A stretch of DNA of 34,495 nucleotides from an uncultured Pelagibacteraceae bacterium (GCA_902614905.1 CACMMN010000008.1:1-34495), one strand, 5' to 3'. Shown: positions 1 to 7,918, counted from the first letter of the stretch. The notes: generated by a model from the letters alone, not told the origin. Numbers and translations: made by a program.

Positions 1-47
1 TCAAATTGGATAGAGTTTAAAAACTTTGCAAATAAAATTATTTCATC

Positions 48-1436
48 TTATTCTGGTTGAATCATTTTTCTAGGATCTACAATTTTTTGATATTCTTTTT
101 CATTTAATAAGCCACTTTTAAGCACTTCATTTTTAAGAGTAGTTTTATTTTTTAGGGCTTTTTTTGCAATACTTGCGGCTTGGTCATAACCAATCTTTGG
201 GGCGAGCGCTGTAACTAACATTAAAGAATTATCTAAGTCTCTCTTAATTTTGTCTTTATTCGCCTTAATCCCTTTAACACAGTATTTTGCAAAATTTTTT
301 GAGCTATCAGAAATAAGATCAATTGACTGCAAAATATTATGCGCAATTAGTGGTTTGAATACATTTAGCTCAAATTGTCCTTGTGAACCTGCAATTGTAA
401 TTCCCGTGTGATTACCAATCACTTTAACACAAACCATTGTTACTGCCTCTGATTGTGTTGGATTTACTTTTCCAGGCATTATTGATGATCCTGGTTCATT
501 TGATGGCAAAGTTAATTCACCATAACCAGCTCTTGGTCCAGACCCAAGAAATCTGATATCATTAGCAATCTTAAGTAAGCATACTGCCGTTGTATTTAAC
601 GTTCCAGAAAAGTTAACAATTGAGTCATGTGCAGCAAGAGCTGCGAATTTGTTGTTAGACGGTTTAAATTTTATGTTTGTTAATTTGCTAATTTCTTTAC
701 AAATTTTTTTATCAAAGTTTTTTTTAGTATTAATCCCTGTGCCAACTGCAGTACCACCTTGTGCAAGAAAATATATTTCTTTTATAGCAATTTTAATTCT
801 ATTTATACAATCCTCTAATTGAGATTGATAACCAGAAAATTCTTGTCCTAGTGTTAAAGGTGTTGCATCCTGTAAATGCGTTCTGCCAATTTTTATTATC
901 TTTTTAAATTTTTTTACTTTATTTTTTAACTCTTTATTTAAAAGATTTAAACTTGGTAATAGCTTATTTTTTGTTTCTAAAGCAATTGCTATATGCATAG
1001 CTGTTGGAAATACATCATTTGTAGATTGTGATTTGTTTACGTGATCATTAGGATGAACAGGTTTTTTCGAGCCCATTTTACCACCTAAATACTTAATTGC
1101 CCTATTTGAGATTACTTCATTGACATTCATGTTTGTTTGAGTACCTGATCCAGTTTGCCAAACTTTTAAAGGAAAATTACTATCAAGTTTACCTGAAATA
1201 ACTTCGTTGGCTGCAATAATAATTGCATTCGCTATTTTTGAGCTAATTTGATTATCTTTTTTGTGAACTATTGCAGCAGCTTTTTTAATAATTGCAATTG
1301 ATTTAATTAAATTTTTTTTTACAAGAATTTCACCAATATCAAAAAATTTCTTTGATCTTTCAGTTGAGGCACCCCAAAACTTATCATTTGGGACATTAAT
1401 TTTTCCAATACTATCGTACTCTTTTCTAAATTTCAT
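48..1436 (-). CDS. fumC: class II fumarate hydratase
   Basis: Hydrates fumarate reversibly to L-malate in the TCA cycle as a cytosolic homotetramer without an Fe-S cluster. The protein carries the aspartase/fumarase family signature GSSIMPGKVNP around residue 320, the GRTHLQDATPLTLGQ active-site segment, and the GSGTQTNMNVNEVI segment of the first conserved region. The open frame extends to 1472, but the family normally begins at a MKFRKEYDS-like sequence, so the internal ATG at 1436 is chosen; this gives 462 residues, the usual FumC length. A plausible promoter ends only 7 bases before that ATG, which also argues against the longer start. It is divergent from the MazG-like gene. Function is confident; the start is likely. 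Confidence 0.95.
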   Translation of the reverse strand: MKFRKEYDSIGKINVPNDKFWGASTERSKKFFDIGEILVKKNLIKSIAIIKKAAAIVHKKDNQISSKIANAIIIAANEVISGKLDSNFPLKVWQTGSGTQTNMNVNEVISNRAIKYLGGKMGSKKPVHPNDHVNKSQSTNDVFPTAMHIAIALETKNKLLPSLNLLNKELKNKVKKFKKIIKIGRTHLQDATPLTLGQEFSGYQSQLEDCINRIKIAIKEIYFLAQGGTAVGTGINTKKNFDKKICKEISKLTNIKFKPSNNKFAALAAHDSIVNFSGTLNTTAVCLLKIANDIRFLGSGPRAGYGELTLPSNEPGSSIMPGKVNPTQSEAVTMVCVKVIGNHTGITIAGSQGQFELNVFKPLIAHNILQSIDLISDSSKNFAKYCVKGIKANKDKIKRDLDNSLMLVTALAPKIGYDQAASIAKKALKNKTTLKNEVLKSGLLNEKEYQKIVDPRKMIQPE

Positions 1437-1443
1437 TTGGATA

Positions 1444-1472
1444 ATAGTATTTATCTTATACATTAAAAACAA
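1444..1472 (-). promoter_or_regulatory. possible fumC promoter, leaderless-type
   Basis: On the minus strand TTGTTT (1472-1467) and TACTAT (1449-1444) are separated by 17 bases. The predicted transcription start would fall at or next to the ATG at 1436, so the mRNA would have almost no leader, and no Shine-Dalgarno sequence is seen. In DNA this AT-rich such hexamers arise easily by chance, so support is weak. Confidence 0.3.
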
Positions 1473-1493
1473 AAAGAATCATATAGGAGAGCT

Positions 1494-1865
1494 ATGACAA
1501 ATTTTGAAAAAGTTGGATTGTTTATGACAACATTTGGACAAGAAGTTAAAAAAAAACCAAGTTTAAGTACTGACAAAATTAATAATTTAAGAATTAAATT
1601 GATTGAAGAAGAACTTAACGAATTAAAAGAGGCTATATCAAAAAAAGACTTAAAAGAAGTGGCAGATGCGTTAACAGACATTTTATATGTTGCTTATGGT
1701 GCAGGACATGCATTTGGCATCAATCTTGATGCATGTTTTGAAGAAGTCCAAAAATCAAATATGAGCAAATTGGGAAATGATGGAAAACCAATTTATAATG
1801 AAAATGGCAAGGTTATGAAAGGCCCAAATTATTTTAAACCGGATTTAAATAAATTTTTGATTTAA
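1494..1865 (+). CDS. MazG-like nucleotide pyrophosphohydrolase
   Basis: A 123-residue all-alpha NTP pyrophosphohydrolase-superfamily protein (MazG / phosphoribosyl-ATP diphosphatase-like). The Mg-binding pattern is visible: a glutamate cluster in EEELNEL (residues 38-44), followed by E55, D58 and D62 in EVADALTD. These enzymes cleave nucleoside triphosphates, often non-canonical ones, to the monophosphate and pyrophosphate; the substrate here cannot be read. The C-terminal segment with GPNYFKPDL is typical of small stand-alone members rather than of HisE fused in histidine operons, and no his genes are nearby. The start is supported by an AGGAG sequence about 6 bases upstream. It converges tail to tail with the next minus-strand gene, 2 bases apart. 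Confidence 0.8.
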   Translation: MTNFEKVGLFMTTFGQEVKKKPSLSTDKINNLRIKLIEEELNELKEAISKKDLKEVADALTDILYVAYGAGHAFGINLDACFEEVQKSNMSKLGNDGKPIYNENGKVMKGPNYFKPDLNKFLI

Positions 1866-1867
1866 TC

Positions 1868-2164
1868 TTAATTGTTTAAAATAAACATAAGAACGTCGCT
1901 TATTAAATACATAGAAACAGTAAATCCTATGAAAAAATTCCAATACATGAATGAAACTGTTCTATTTCTAATTCTTCTTTTTCTAACAAATTCTTTGTCA
2001 TCTAAATCAGAAATATCTCTCACTCCTTTTACTTGATAGTCATAAGACCACCGCCAAACAGAGTCCCCGAATCTTTCATCTGTTTTGTTAAAATATTTGA
2101 TCCAAGCAGTTATGTATTTATGTAAAAGATATATTATAAATAAAGTGACGAAACCTAAAAACAT
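1868..2164 (-). CDS. small membrane protein of unknown function
   Basis: A 98-residue protein that I do not recognise. A hydrophobic helix at about residues 2-16 and a second at about 72-95 flank a charged central region (about 25-68) rich in Asp, Glu, Arg and Lys, including a WRWSYDYQVKGVRD segment. A two-helix membrane protein with a hydrophilic loop is the simplest reading. It lies directly downstream of the tmRNA gene on the same strand, about 35 bases beyond the tmRNA 3' end, but the tmRNA terminator-like hairpin separates them. Coding is supported by a clean frame and by its tight fit between neighbours. Confidence 0.65.
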   Translation of the reverse strand: MFLGFVTLFIIYLLHKYITAWIKYFNKTDERFGDSVWRWSYDYQVKGVRDISDLDDKEFVRKRRIRNRTVSFMYWNFFIGFTVSMYLISDVLMFILNN

Positions 2165-2190
2165 AGTTCTAATTTATAAAATTTTTAACC

Positions 2191-2224
2191 AAAAAAAAAG
2201 GGGCGTTCTGTTGCCAGGTGCCCC
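2191..2224 (-). terminator. tmRNA 3' hairpin followed by a T run
   Basis: On the minus strand GGGGC (2224-2220) pairs with GCCCC (2204-2200), followed directly by nine T residues (2199-2191). The stem probably doubles as part of the 3' pseudoknot of the coding piece and as an intrinsic terminator. Confidence 0.65.
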
Positions 2225-2459
2225 AAACCCCGTAACTTAATTAAAAAATTAATTAAGCTGCAAGTGCAAATTTATTATTTGCAATTATAAATAGCCCGTT
2301 ACGGTGGAACAATTCCGAACGAAAGAAAGACTTTTAGACATCCGTCGATCCTAGTTCACCCCCATAAGTTGTAAATTTTTGGTGGAGGTGGTGGGTACTG
2401 CCCCCACGTCCGCAATGTTTATTACGAAATTCGTTTATCGTCGTAGTTGGAAAACCAAC
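2200..2459 (-). ncRNA. ssrA: circularly permuted two-piece tmRNA
   Basis: tmRNA rescues stalled ribosomes and tags the nascent peptide. Reading the minus strand, the upstream acceptor piece ends with CCACCACCTCCACCA at 2394-2380, followed by a 16-base spacer (2379-2364), and then the coding piece starts GGGGGTGAACTAGGATCGAC at 2363, the tmRNA 5' consensus. The coding 5' GGGGGUG pairs with CACCUCC of the acceptor piece as a 7-bp acceptor stem with one G-U. A 9-codon tag with stop follows at 2282-2253. This acceptor-spacer-coding order is the permuted arrangement of alphaproteobacteria. The T stem is GTGGG/CCCAC with loop GGCAGTA instead of the usual TTCGAAT type. The 5' end of the acceptor piece is uncertain; a GTTGG/CCAAC hairpin lies at 2459-2446. 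Confidence 0.94.
2253..2282 (-). other. tmRNA proteolysis tag reading frame
   Basis: Within the coding piece of the tmRNA the frame GCA-AAT-AAT-AAA-TTT-GCA-CTT-GCA-GCT-TAA encodes ANNKFALAA followed by a stop. The LAA end matches the degron recognised by ClpXP-type proteases. The resume codon is taken as GCA at 2282-2280 because most tags start with Ala; this has not been shown experimentally. Confidence 0.88.
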
Positions 2460-2462
2460 ACA

Positions 2463-2468
2463 TATAAT
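2463..2468 (+). promoter_or_regulatory. possible -10 box for thyX
   Basis: A perfect TATAAT on the plus strand, 35 bases before the thyX ATG, inside the same segment as the divergent tmRNA -10. No good -35 was found at the usual distance. If real, the two promoters share their melting region. Confidence 0.3.
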
Positions 2469-2493
2469 ATAAAAGCAATATTATTAGATTCAA
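2464..2493 (-). promoter_or_regulatory. probable tmRNA promoter
   Basis: On the minus strand TTGAAT (2493-2488) and TATTAT (2469-2464) are 18 bases apart, or 16 bases from the overlapping TATATT (2471-2466). The position just ahead of the acceptor piece suits transcription of the tmRNA precursor. The -10 region is nearly symmetrical and could also serve thyX on the other strand. Confidence 0.5.
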
Positions 2494-2503
2494 TAAATAA
2501 TTC

Positions 2504-3451
2504 ATGAAACTTACAAAAGAACAAGCTCAGGAAATAAAGGATTTACAATCTCAAGAAAATAAAACTAAAAGAGTAGTTGCACCAGAGCTAGAGAAAATAC
2601 TTTACGATGCAATTTCTGTTTTAGACCATGGTTTTGTTAGAGTTATAGATTACATGGGCGATGATACTTCTATCGTTCAAGCAGCAAGAGTATCATACGG
2701 TAAAGGAACAAAAAAAGTTTCAACAGATAGTGGTTTAATAAAATATTTAATGAGACATTGGCACAGCACTCCATTTGAAATGTGCGAGATTAAATATCAC
2801 GTAAAACTTCCAATATTTATAGCGAGACAATGGATTAGACACAGAACAGCAAATGTAAATGAATATTCAGCTAGATATTCTATTTTAGATAAAGAATTTT
2901 ATCTTCCAAAAAATGAGCACCTTGCTGCACAATCTAAAAGTAATAGACAAGGAAGAGGAGAAGTTCTTCAAGGCGAGCAAGCAAAAAAAGTTCTTAACCT
3001 TTTAAAGAATGATGCAGAAAGAACATATGATAATTACGAAACGATGTTGAATGAAAGATATGACGGTTCTGTAGTTGATGAAAATGAAACTGGACTTGCT
3101 CGAGAACTTGCAAGAATGAATTTAACATTAAATACATATACCCAGTGGTATTGGAAAACTGATCTTTTAAATTTAATGAATTTTTTAAGATTGAGAGCTG
3201 ATCATCATGCCCAATATGAAATAAGAGCTTACGCGGACGTGATGTTAGATAGTTTAAAAAGATGGGTCCCAATTACCTATGATGCATTTATGGATTATAG
3301 AGTAGGTGGAACAGAGGTTTCCTCAAAGGGTAAAAAAATCATCCAAAAATTAATAAGTGGAGAAAGTGTTGATGCAGAACAATCTGGTTTATCAAAAAGA
3401 GAGTGGAATGAGCTTATGACAGCCTTAGAACTTAACGATAGATTAATTTAA
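2504..3451 (+). CDS. thyX: FAD-dependent thymidylate synthase
   Basis: Makes dTMP from dUMP using methylenetetrahydrofolate with FAD/NADPH as reductant, the alternative to ThyA. The diagnostic RHR-X7-S motif is complete (R112, H113, R114 and S122 in [11 protein letters not shown]). At 315 residues it is longer than short ThyX proteins (about 220-250) because of an N-terminal helical region and the segment [16 protein letters not shown] (about 39-54), a form I associate with alphaproteobacteria. ThyX oxidises folate to tetrahydrofolate rather than dihydrofolate, so such organisms can often do without FolA; whether this one does cannot be seen here. The ATG at 2504 lies 45 bases from the divergent tmRNA acceptor region. 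No clear Shine-Dalgarno. Confidence 0.96.
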   Translation: MKLTKEQAQEIKDLQSQENKTKRVVAPELEKILYDAISVLDHGFVRVIDYMGDDTSIVQAARVSYGKGTKKVSTDSGLIKYLMRHWHSTPFEMCEIKYHVKLPIFIARQWIRHRTANVNEYSARYSILDKEFYLPKNEHLAAQSKSNRQGRGEVLQGEQAKKVLNLLKNDAERTYDNYETMLNERYDGSVVDENETGLARELARMNLTLNTYTQWYWKTDLLNLMNFLRLRADHHAQYEIRAYADVMLDSLKRWVPITYDAFMDYRVGGTEVSSKGKKIIQKLISGESVDAEQSGLSKREWNELMTALELNDRLI

Positions 3452-3458
3452 AAGTCTA

Positions 3459-3470
3459 TACTTTAAAGTA
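3459..3470. terminator. short palindrome between convergent genes
   Basis: TACTTTAAAGTA is a perfect 12-base palindrome between the ends of thyX and mrp. It has no loop or G/C content, so a role as bidirectional terminator is only a weak possibility suggested by position. Confidence 0.15.
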
Positions 3471-3473
3471 AAA

Positions 3474-4271
3474 TTAATTTTCAATAAAAGAAGATTTAAT
3501 TTTTTTTGCAATATCTAAATAAATTTTAGATATTTCGTTATTTGGATTACTTTCAACAATCGGCTTTCCTTGATCACCTGATTTACCAACCTCTGGATCA
3601 ATTGGAATTTCACATAAAAATTCTTTACTAAATTCCTCAGCAGTCCTTTTAACTCCTCCCTCTCCAAAAATAGGATATTTTTTTCCATCTTCTCCCTTAA
3701 AAAAACTCATGTTATCTACGAGACCGATAATTTTAATGCCCAATTTATCAAACATTCTTATTCCTCTTTTAACATCTTGTAGGGCAAGTTCTTGAGGAGT
3801 TGAAACTATAATTGCTCCATCCATTTCTATTTCCTGAGCAAAAGTAAGTTGAGTATCACCTGTTCCAGGCGGCATATCAACAATTATAAAATCTAAATTA
3901 TTCCAACCTACTTTTTGAGCAAAAGTTTTAACAGTGCTGGTTACCATCGGACCTCTCCAAATCATTGGTGTTTGTTCATCAGTAAGAAAACCAATTGACA
4001 TACATTGAATGTCGTATTTAACAATAGGTTTTAAGTTAGAACCATCACTTTCGGGTTTTTGATTAATTGAAAAAAGTTTTGGTAATGATGGACCGTAAAT
4101 ATCAGCATCTAACAACCCTACCTTACAGCCTAAATTTTTTAATGCTAAAGCTAAGTTTGTTGCAAAAGTTGACTTTCCTACACCACCTTTTGCACTTGAA
4201 ATTGCAATAGTGAATTTTGTGCCTGCTATTGGGTTTTTGACAAAGGTTTTTTTATAAGGTTTTCCTATCAT
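3474..4271 (-). CDS. mrp: Mrp/ApbC-type Fe-S cluster carrier P-loop ATPase
   Basis: A 265-residue P-loop NTPase of the Mrp/NBP35/ApbC family, which binds and delivers iron-sulfur clusters to apoproteins. The deviant Walker A reads AKGGVGKST (residues 27-35), and DADIYGPSLP and PPGTGDTQLT are family hallmarks. The N-terminal MIP18-like (DUF59) domain of many bacterial Mrp proteins is absent, leaving only a short N-terminal lead ending in NPIAGTKF. After VDNMSFF (about residue 204) the usual CxxC cluster-ligand motif is missing; the segment reads GEDGKKYPIFG. From memory other alphaproteobacterial Mrp proteins also lack it, so this is likely lineage-typical. It converges on thyX and is divergent from hflK. 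Confidence 0.9.
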   Translation of the reverse strand: MIGKPYKKTFVKNPIAGTKFTIAISSAKGGVGKSTFATNLALALKNLGCKVGLLDADIYGPSLPKLFSINQKPESDGSNLKPIVKYDIQCMSIGFLTDEQTPMIWRGPMVTSTVKTFAQKVGWNNLDFIIVDMPPGTGDTQLTFAQEIEMDGAIIVSTPQELALQDVKRGIRMFDKLGIKIIGLVDNMSFFKGEDGKKYPIFGEGGVKRTAEEFSKEFLCEIPIDPEVGKSGDQGKPIVESNPNNEISKIYLDIAKKIKSSFIEN

Positions 4272-4318
4272 TGCTACATTAAGTCCAATTTTTTTAGAGT
4301 TCTTTTAACATACTAAAC

Positions 4319-4346
4319 TTGTTTTTCCCAACAAAGACACTATATA
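4319..4346 (+). promoter_or_regulatory. possible hflK promoter giving a leaderless mRNA
   Basis: TTGTTT (4319-4324) and TATATA (4341-4346) are 16 bases apart. The ATG of hflK starts 7 bases after the -10 box, where transcription would be expected to start, and no Shine-Dalgarno is present. This would be the head of the long plus-strand run. Sequence-only support in AT-rich DNA. Confidence 0.4.
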
Positions 4347-4352
4347 AAGTGC

Positions 4353-5450
4353 ATGGTTGATGATTTTAGAAGTAGAGGTGGAAGCCCTTGGGGATCACCC
4401 CCGGGAGGTGGTGGTAATGGTTCAGGCAGAAGAGGTCCAACTCCACCAAACATTGATGAAATAATAAAAACTCTACAAGACAAGATTAATAAGTTCTTAC
4501 CAGGTGGTGCGTCTAAAGGTGGAAAACCAATCATTTTTGGAATTTCAATTTTATTAATTATTTGGGCACTTAGTGGATTGTATCGTGTTCTCCCAGACGA
4601 ACAGGGTGTTGTTTTAAGATTTGGAAAGTTTGTTTCAACTACACAACCTGGTTTAAATTATCACATACCTTTTCCGATTGAAAGTGTGCTTACACCTAAG
4701 GTTACTAAAGTAAATAGAATTGATATTGGATTTAGATCAGAAAGAGACTCAGGATTTAGTTCAGGAGTTGTAGCAGATGTTCCAGAAGAAAGCTTAATGT
4801 TAACTGGTGATGAAAATATCGTTAACATAGATTTTTCAGTTTTTTGGGTAATCAAAGATGCTGGAAAATTTTTATTTAAGATACAAGATCCAGAGGGAAC
4901 AGTAAAAGCTGCAGCAGAAACTGCTATGAGAGAGGTAATAGCTAAAAGCAATATTCAACCAATTTTAACAGAAGGAAGATCAGTTATTGAACAAGAAACT
5001 GAAACGATTATTCAACAAATTTTAGATGAGTATCAAAGTGGAATTCAAGTAACACAAGTTCAAACTCAGAAAGCCGACCCACCTGATCAAGTTATTGATG
5101 CATTTAGAGATGTTCAAGCAGCAAGAGCAGACATGGAAAGATCAAAAAACGAAGCCGAAGCGTATGCTAATGATGTTATTCCAAGAGCTAGGGGTGAGGC
5201 TGCAAAAATTCTACAGGCTGCTGAGGCGTATCAAAAAGAAGTTGTTGCAAAAGCTGAAGGTGAAGCAAGTAGATTTTTATCAATATTTAATGAGTATAGA
5301 AAAGCAAAAGAAGTTACACAAGAGAGAATGTATTTGGAGACGATGGAAAAAGTTTTGGCTGATATTGATAAAGTTATAATCGATAAAGACTCAGGTTCAG
5401 GAGTTGTTCCATATCTCCCATTACCAGAGTTAAAAAAGAAAACCAATTAA
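4353..5450 (+). CDS. hflK: HflK, SPFH-domain regulator of FtsH
   Basis: With HflC it forms the large membrane-anchored SPFH assembly around the FtsH protease, controlling membrane protein turnover. The 365-residue protein has a Gly/Pro-rich cytoplasmic N-terminus (residues 8-32), one transmembrane helix (about 59-76), then the SPFH/band 7 domain starting VLPDEQGVVLRFGK, and an Ala/Glu-rich coiled-coil region (about 250-320). The glycine-rich start is typical of HflK and distinguishes it from HflC. A second in-frame ATG lies three codons downstream, but the first is kept because it sits at the predicted transcription start. It is followed after one base by hflC. Confidence 0.96.
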   Translation: MVDDFRSRGGSPWGSPPGGGGNGSGRRGPTPPNIDEIIKTLQDKINKFLPGGASKGGKPIIFGISILLIIWALSGLYRVLPDEQGVVLRFGKFVSTTQPGLNYHIPFPIESVLTPKVTKVNRIDIGFRSERDSGFSSGVVADVPEESLMLTGDENIVNIDFSVFWVIKDAGKFLFKIQDPEGTVKAAAETAMREVIAKSNIQPILTEGRSVIEQETETIIQQILDEYQSGIQVTQVQTQKADPPDQVIDAFRDVQAARADMERSKNEAEAYANDVIPRARGEAAKILQAAEAYQKEVVAKAEGEASRFLSIFNEYRKAKEVTQERMYLETMEKVLADIDKVIIDKDSGSGVVPYLPLPELKKKTN

Positions 5451-5451
5451 T

Positions 5452-6321
5452 ATGAAAAAATTTGCGATACCAATTATTTTAATTATAGCATTCACAGTTT
5501 TCTTTTCAATTTTTATTGTTAAAGAAGTTAACCAGGCTATCGTTTTACAATTTGGTGATCCAAAAAAAATTATTTTAAAACCTGGAATAAATTTTAAATT
5601 ACCTTTTATCCAAAACGTGGTTTATTTAGATAAAAGAATTTTAAATTTAGATACCCCACCCGAAGAAGTCATTGCATCAGATCAGAAACGTTTAATCGTG
5701 GATGCATTTGCAAGATTCCAAATTATAGATCCTTTAAAATTCTATATATCAGTTGGCAATGAAAGAGTTGCAAGATCGAGATTATCGACAATTATAAACT
5801 CAAGAATAAGAAACGTTTTAGGTCAACAAGAATTACAAACGCTATTATCACAAGATAGAACAAAACAGATGGCTTTAATACAAGAAGGCGTAAATAATGA
5901 AGCCGAAAATTTTGGAATAAAAATTGTTGATGTAAGAATAAAGAGAGCAGATCTTCCTCAAGCTAATAGTGATGCTATTTATAGAAGAATGCAAACCGAA
6001 AGGGAGAGAGAAGCGAAAGAATTTAGAGCAAAAGGTGCAGAGATGGCAGTTACCATAACATCTACTGCGGACAAAGAAGTTACAGTAATACTTGCAGATG
6101 CAGAAAAAAAATCTCAAATTATGAAGGGTGAAGGAGATGGAAAAAGAAATAAAATATTTGCAGATGCATTTGGACAAGACCCTCAATTTTTTGCATTTTA
6201 CAGAGCAATGCAGGCTTACGAGAAAGCTCTTATAGGTGGTGAGACTTCTCTAATTCTTTCACCTGATAGTGAATTTTTTAAATTCTTCGGAGATATAAAA
6301 GCAAAACAATTAAATCAGTAA
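5452..6321 (+). CDS. hflC: HflC, SPFH-domain partner of HflK
   Basis: A 289-residue partner of HflK in the FtsH-associated complex. An N-terminal transmembrane helix (about residues 4-24) is followed by the SPFH domain starting VNQAIVLQFGDPKK and the conserved NSRIRNVLGQQELQTLLSQDR stretch (about 112-132), then RMQTEREREAKEFRAKG (about 179-195), the standard HflC coiled-coil entry. Length is normal for HflC. The ATG is one base after the hflK stop, so the pair is probably translationally coupled. Confidence 0.96.
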   Translation: MKKFAIPIILIIAFTVFFSIFIVKEVNQAIVLQFGDPKKIILKPGINFKLPFIQNVVYLDKRILNLDTPPEEVIASDQKRLIVDAFARFQIIDPLKFYISVGNERVARSRLSTIINSRIRNVLGQQELQTLLSQDRTKQMALIQEGVNNEAENFGIKIVDVRIKRADLPQANSDAIYRRMQTEREREAKEFRAKGAEMAVTITSTADKEVTVILADAEKKSQIMKGEGDGKRNKIFADAFGQDPQFFAFYRAMQAYEKALIGGETSLILSPDSEFFKFFGDIKAKQLNQ

Positions 6322-6325
6322 GAGT

Positions 6326-6514
6326 ATGAGGGAAATAATAGTCGCTTTTGGGCTATTTCTATTTATAGAAGGTGCTTTATACGCCTTATTTCCCACAAAA
6401 ATGAGAAATATGTTAGAAAAATTAAAGTTGATGAAAGACTCACAACTAAGATTTGGAGGAGCAATATTTGCATTAGTTGGTTTTTTAATCATCTGGTATA
6501 TGAAAGTTTTATGA
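6326..6514 (+). CDS. DUF2065 (YjeT-like) small membrane protein
   Basis: A 62-residue protein with two hydrophobic helices (about residues 4-20 and 43-60) around a short basic segment (MRNMLEKLKLM). It matches the DUF2065/YjeT family, whose function is unknown and which commonly lies next to hflKC in proteobacteria. Here it sits 4 bases after hflC and overlaps the protease gene by four bases (ATGA), so it belongs to this operon. A role with HflKC or DegP is inferred from position only. Confidence 0.85.
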   Translation: MREIIVAFGLFLFIEGALYALFPTKMRNMLEKLKLMKDSQLRFGGAIFALVGFLIIWYMKVL

Positions 6515-7917
6515 GAGTAATATTAAAAAAATATTTTACTTTAATCTTGTTATTTTCAATTATAACAATTTTACCAACAAACTCCCAGGATAGACCAGCT
6601 TCTTTTGCAGATTTGGCAGAGGAGTTAATGCCATCTGTTGTAAACATTTCAACAACAACAACTGTTGTGCAAAATACAAACCCTTTCCCCTTTGAATTCC
6701 CTCCAGGGTCACCTTTTGGGGATATGTTTAAAGAATTTGGATCACCTCAGAAAAGGAAAGCAAGCGCTTTAGGATCAGGTTTTGTAATAGATAGTAATGG
6801 AACAGTAATAACAAATAATCACGTAATAAAGGGTGCCGAAGATATAGTTGTTAGATTTAGTAATGATAAAGAATATAAAGCAGAAATAATCGGTGCTGAC
6901 CCATTATCAGATGTTGCAGTTTTAAAAATTAAATCTGACGATAAGTTTCAACCTGTTAAATTTGGAGACTCTGACAAGGCTAGAATAGGTGATTGGGTAA
7001 TAGCTATTGGAAATCCTTTTGGTTTAGGAGGCACAGTTACATCAGGAATAATTTCTGCAAGAAATAGAAATATTGGTTTATCAAGGTACGAAGATTTTAT
7101 CCAAACTGATGCATCAATTAATACAGGAAATTCTGGCGGACCTTTGTTTAATATGGATGGAGATGTGATAGGAATAAATACTGCAATACTTGGCCAACAA
7201 GGATCAATAGGAATTGGTTTTGCAATTCCGTCGAATAGTGCAAAACAAGTAATAGATCAATTAATTGAGTTTGGTGAAACAAAAAGAGGATGGCTAGGTG
7301 TGAGAATTCAAAATGTTTCAAAAGAAATAGCAGAAATTGAAAAATTAGGAAAAGCAAGAGGTGCATTAGTTGCAAGTGTTGCACCAGGAAGTCCTTCAGA
7401 CAAAGGAGGAATTAAAGATGGGGATATTATATTAGAGTTCGATGGAAAAAAAATAAACGAAATGCAAGAACTTCCATTAATAGTTGCTCAAACAAAAGTT
7501 GGCAAGACTGTTAAACTTAAAGTTTGGAGAAATAAAAAAGAAATAACAAAAACCATTACCCTTGGCAGACTGGAAACTTCAGAAGATTTTAAAGCTGAAA
7601 CTCCAAATATTCCAAAGATTGAAGTTATAAATGCTTTAAAAATAGAAGTAAGACAAGCAACAAAAGAAGATATAATTCAAAGACAACTACCACCAAATGT
7701 ATCAGGTTTAATAATAACTAAAATAGAGCCAGATAGTCCTATAAATTATTTAAAAGTAAATGACATAATTGTAGAAGCAGGTAAAAGAAAAATTAAGTCT
7801 GCTAATCAGTTAAATAATTTAGTTAACACAGCATTAAAGTCACAAAATAAAACTATATTAATTGCAATATTTAATAATCAAAATCAAAAAAGATATATTG
7901 GTGTAAAATTGGATTAA
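6511..7917 (+). CDS. periplasmic Do/DegP-family serine protease
   Basis: An HtrA-type protease/chaperone of the periplasm that degrades misfolded envelope proteins. The 468-residue protein has a signal peptide (about residues 1-25, ending TNSQ), a trypsin-like domain with the catalytic triad H104 (TNNHVIKG), D134 (PLSDVAVL) and S208 (TGNSGGPLF), and two PDZ domains (about 260-345 and 375-465). The segment SALGSGFVIDSNGTVITNNH is characteristic of Do proteases. The ATG overlaps the DUF2065 stop. Whether it is DegP, DegQ or a MucD-like type cannot be settled from sequence reading, so no symbol is given. Confidence 0.95.
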   Translation: MRVILKKYFTLILLFSIITILPTNSQDRPASFADLAEELMPSVVNISTTTTVVQNTNPFPFEFPPGSPFGDMFKEFGSPQKRKASALGSGFVIDSNGTVITNNHVIKGAEDIVVRFSNDKEYKAEIIGADPLSDVAVLKIKSDDKFQPVKFGDSDKARIGDWVIAIGNPFGLGGTVTSGIISARNRNIGLSRYEDFIQTDASINTGNSGGPLFNMDGDVIGINTAILGQQGSIGIGFAIPSNSAKQVIDQLIEFGETKRGWLGVRIQNVSKEIAEIEKLGKARGALVASVAPGSPSDKGGIKDGDIILEFDGKKINEMQELPLIVAQTKVGKTVKLKVWRNKKEITKTITLGRLETSEDFKAETPNIPKIEVINALKIEVRQATKEDIIQRQLPPNVSGLIITKIEPDSPINYLKVNDIIVEAGKRKIKSANQLNNLVNTALKSQNKTILIAIFNNQNQKRYIGVKLD

Positions 7918-7918
7918 T

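Noticed and set aside
1-60. Plus-strand frame open from the left edge to a TGA at 58-60 (19 codons), possibly the C-terminal end of a gene convergent with fumC.
   Set aside because: Too short to recognise, it would overlap the fumC end, and another frame with a stop at 16-18 is equally possible.
2994-3272. Minus-strand open frame of 92 codons inside thyX.
   Set aside because: It lies fully within a gene with an intact ThyX motif, and its composition looks like antisense of coding sequence (Leu/His/Phe-rich); no start signal.
4377-4435. GC-richer, repetitive stretch at the start of hflK suggesting foreign DNA or a repeat.
   Set aside because: It encodes the Gly/Pro-rich N-terminus normal for HflK.
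5095-5379. Plus-strand 94-codon open frame inside hflK.
   Set aside because: Out-of-frame shadow of the HflK coiled-coil region; rich in Lys/Gln/Arg from frame-shifted Ala/Glu codons.
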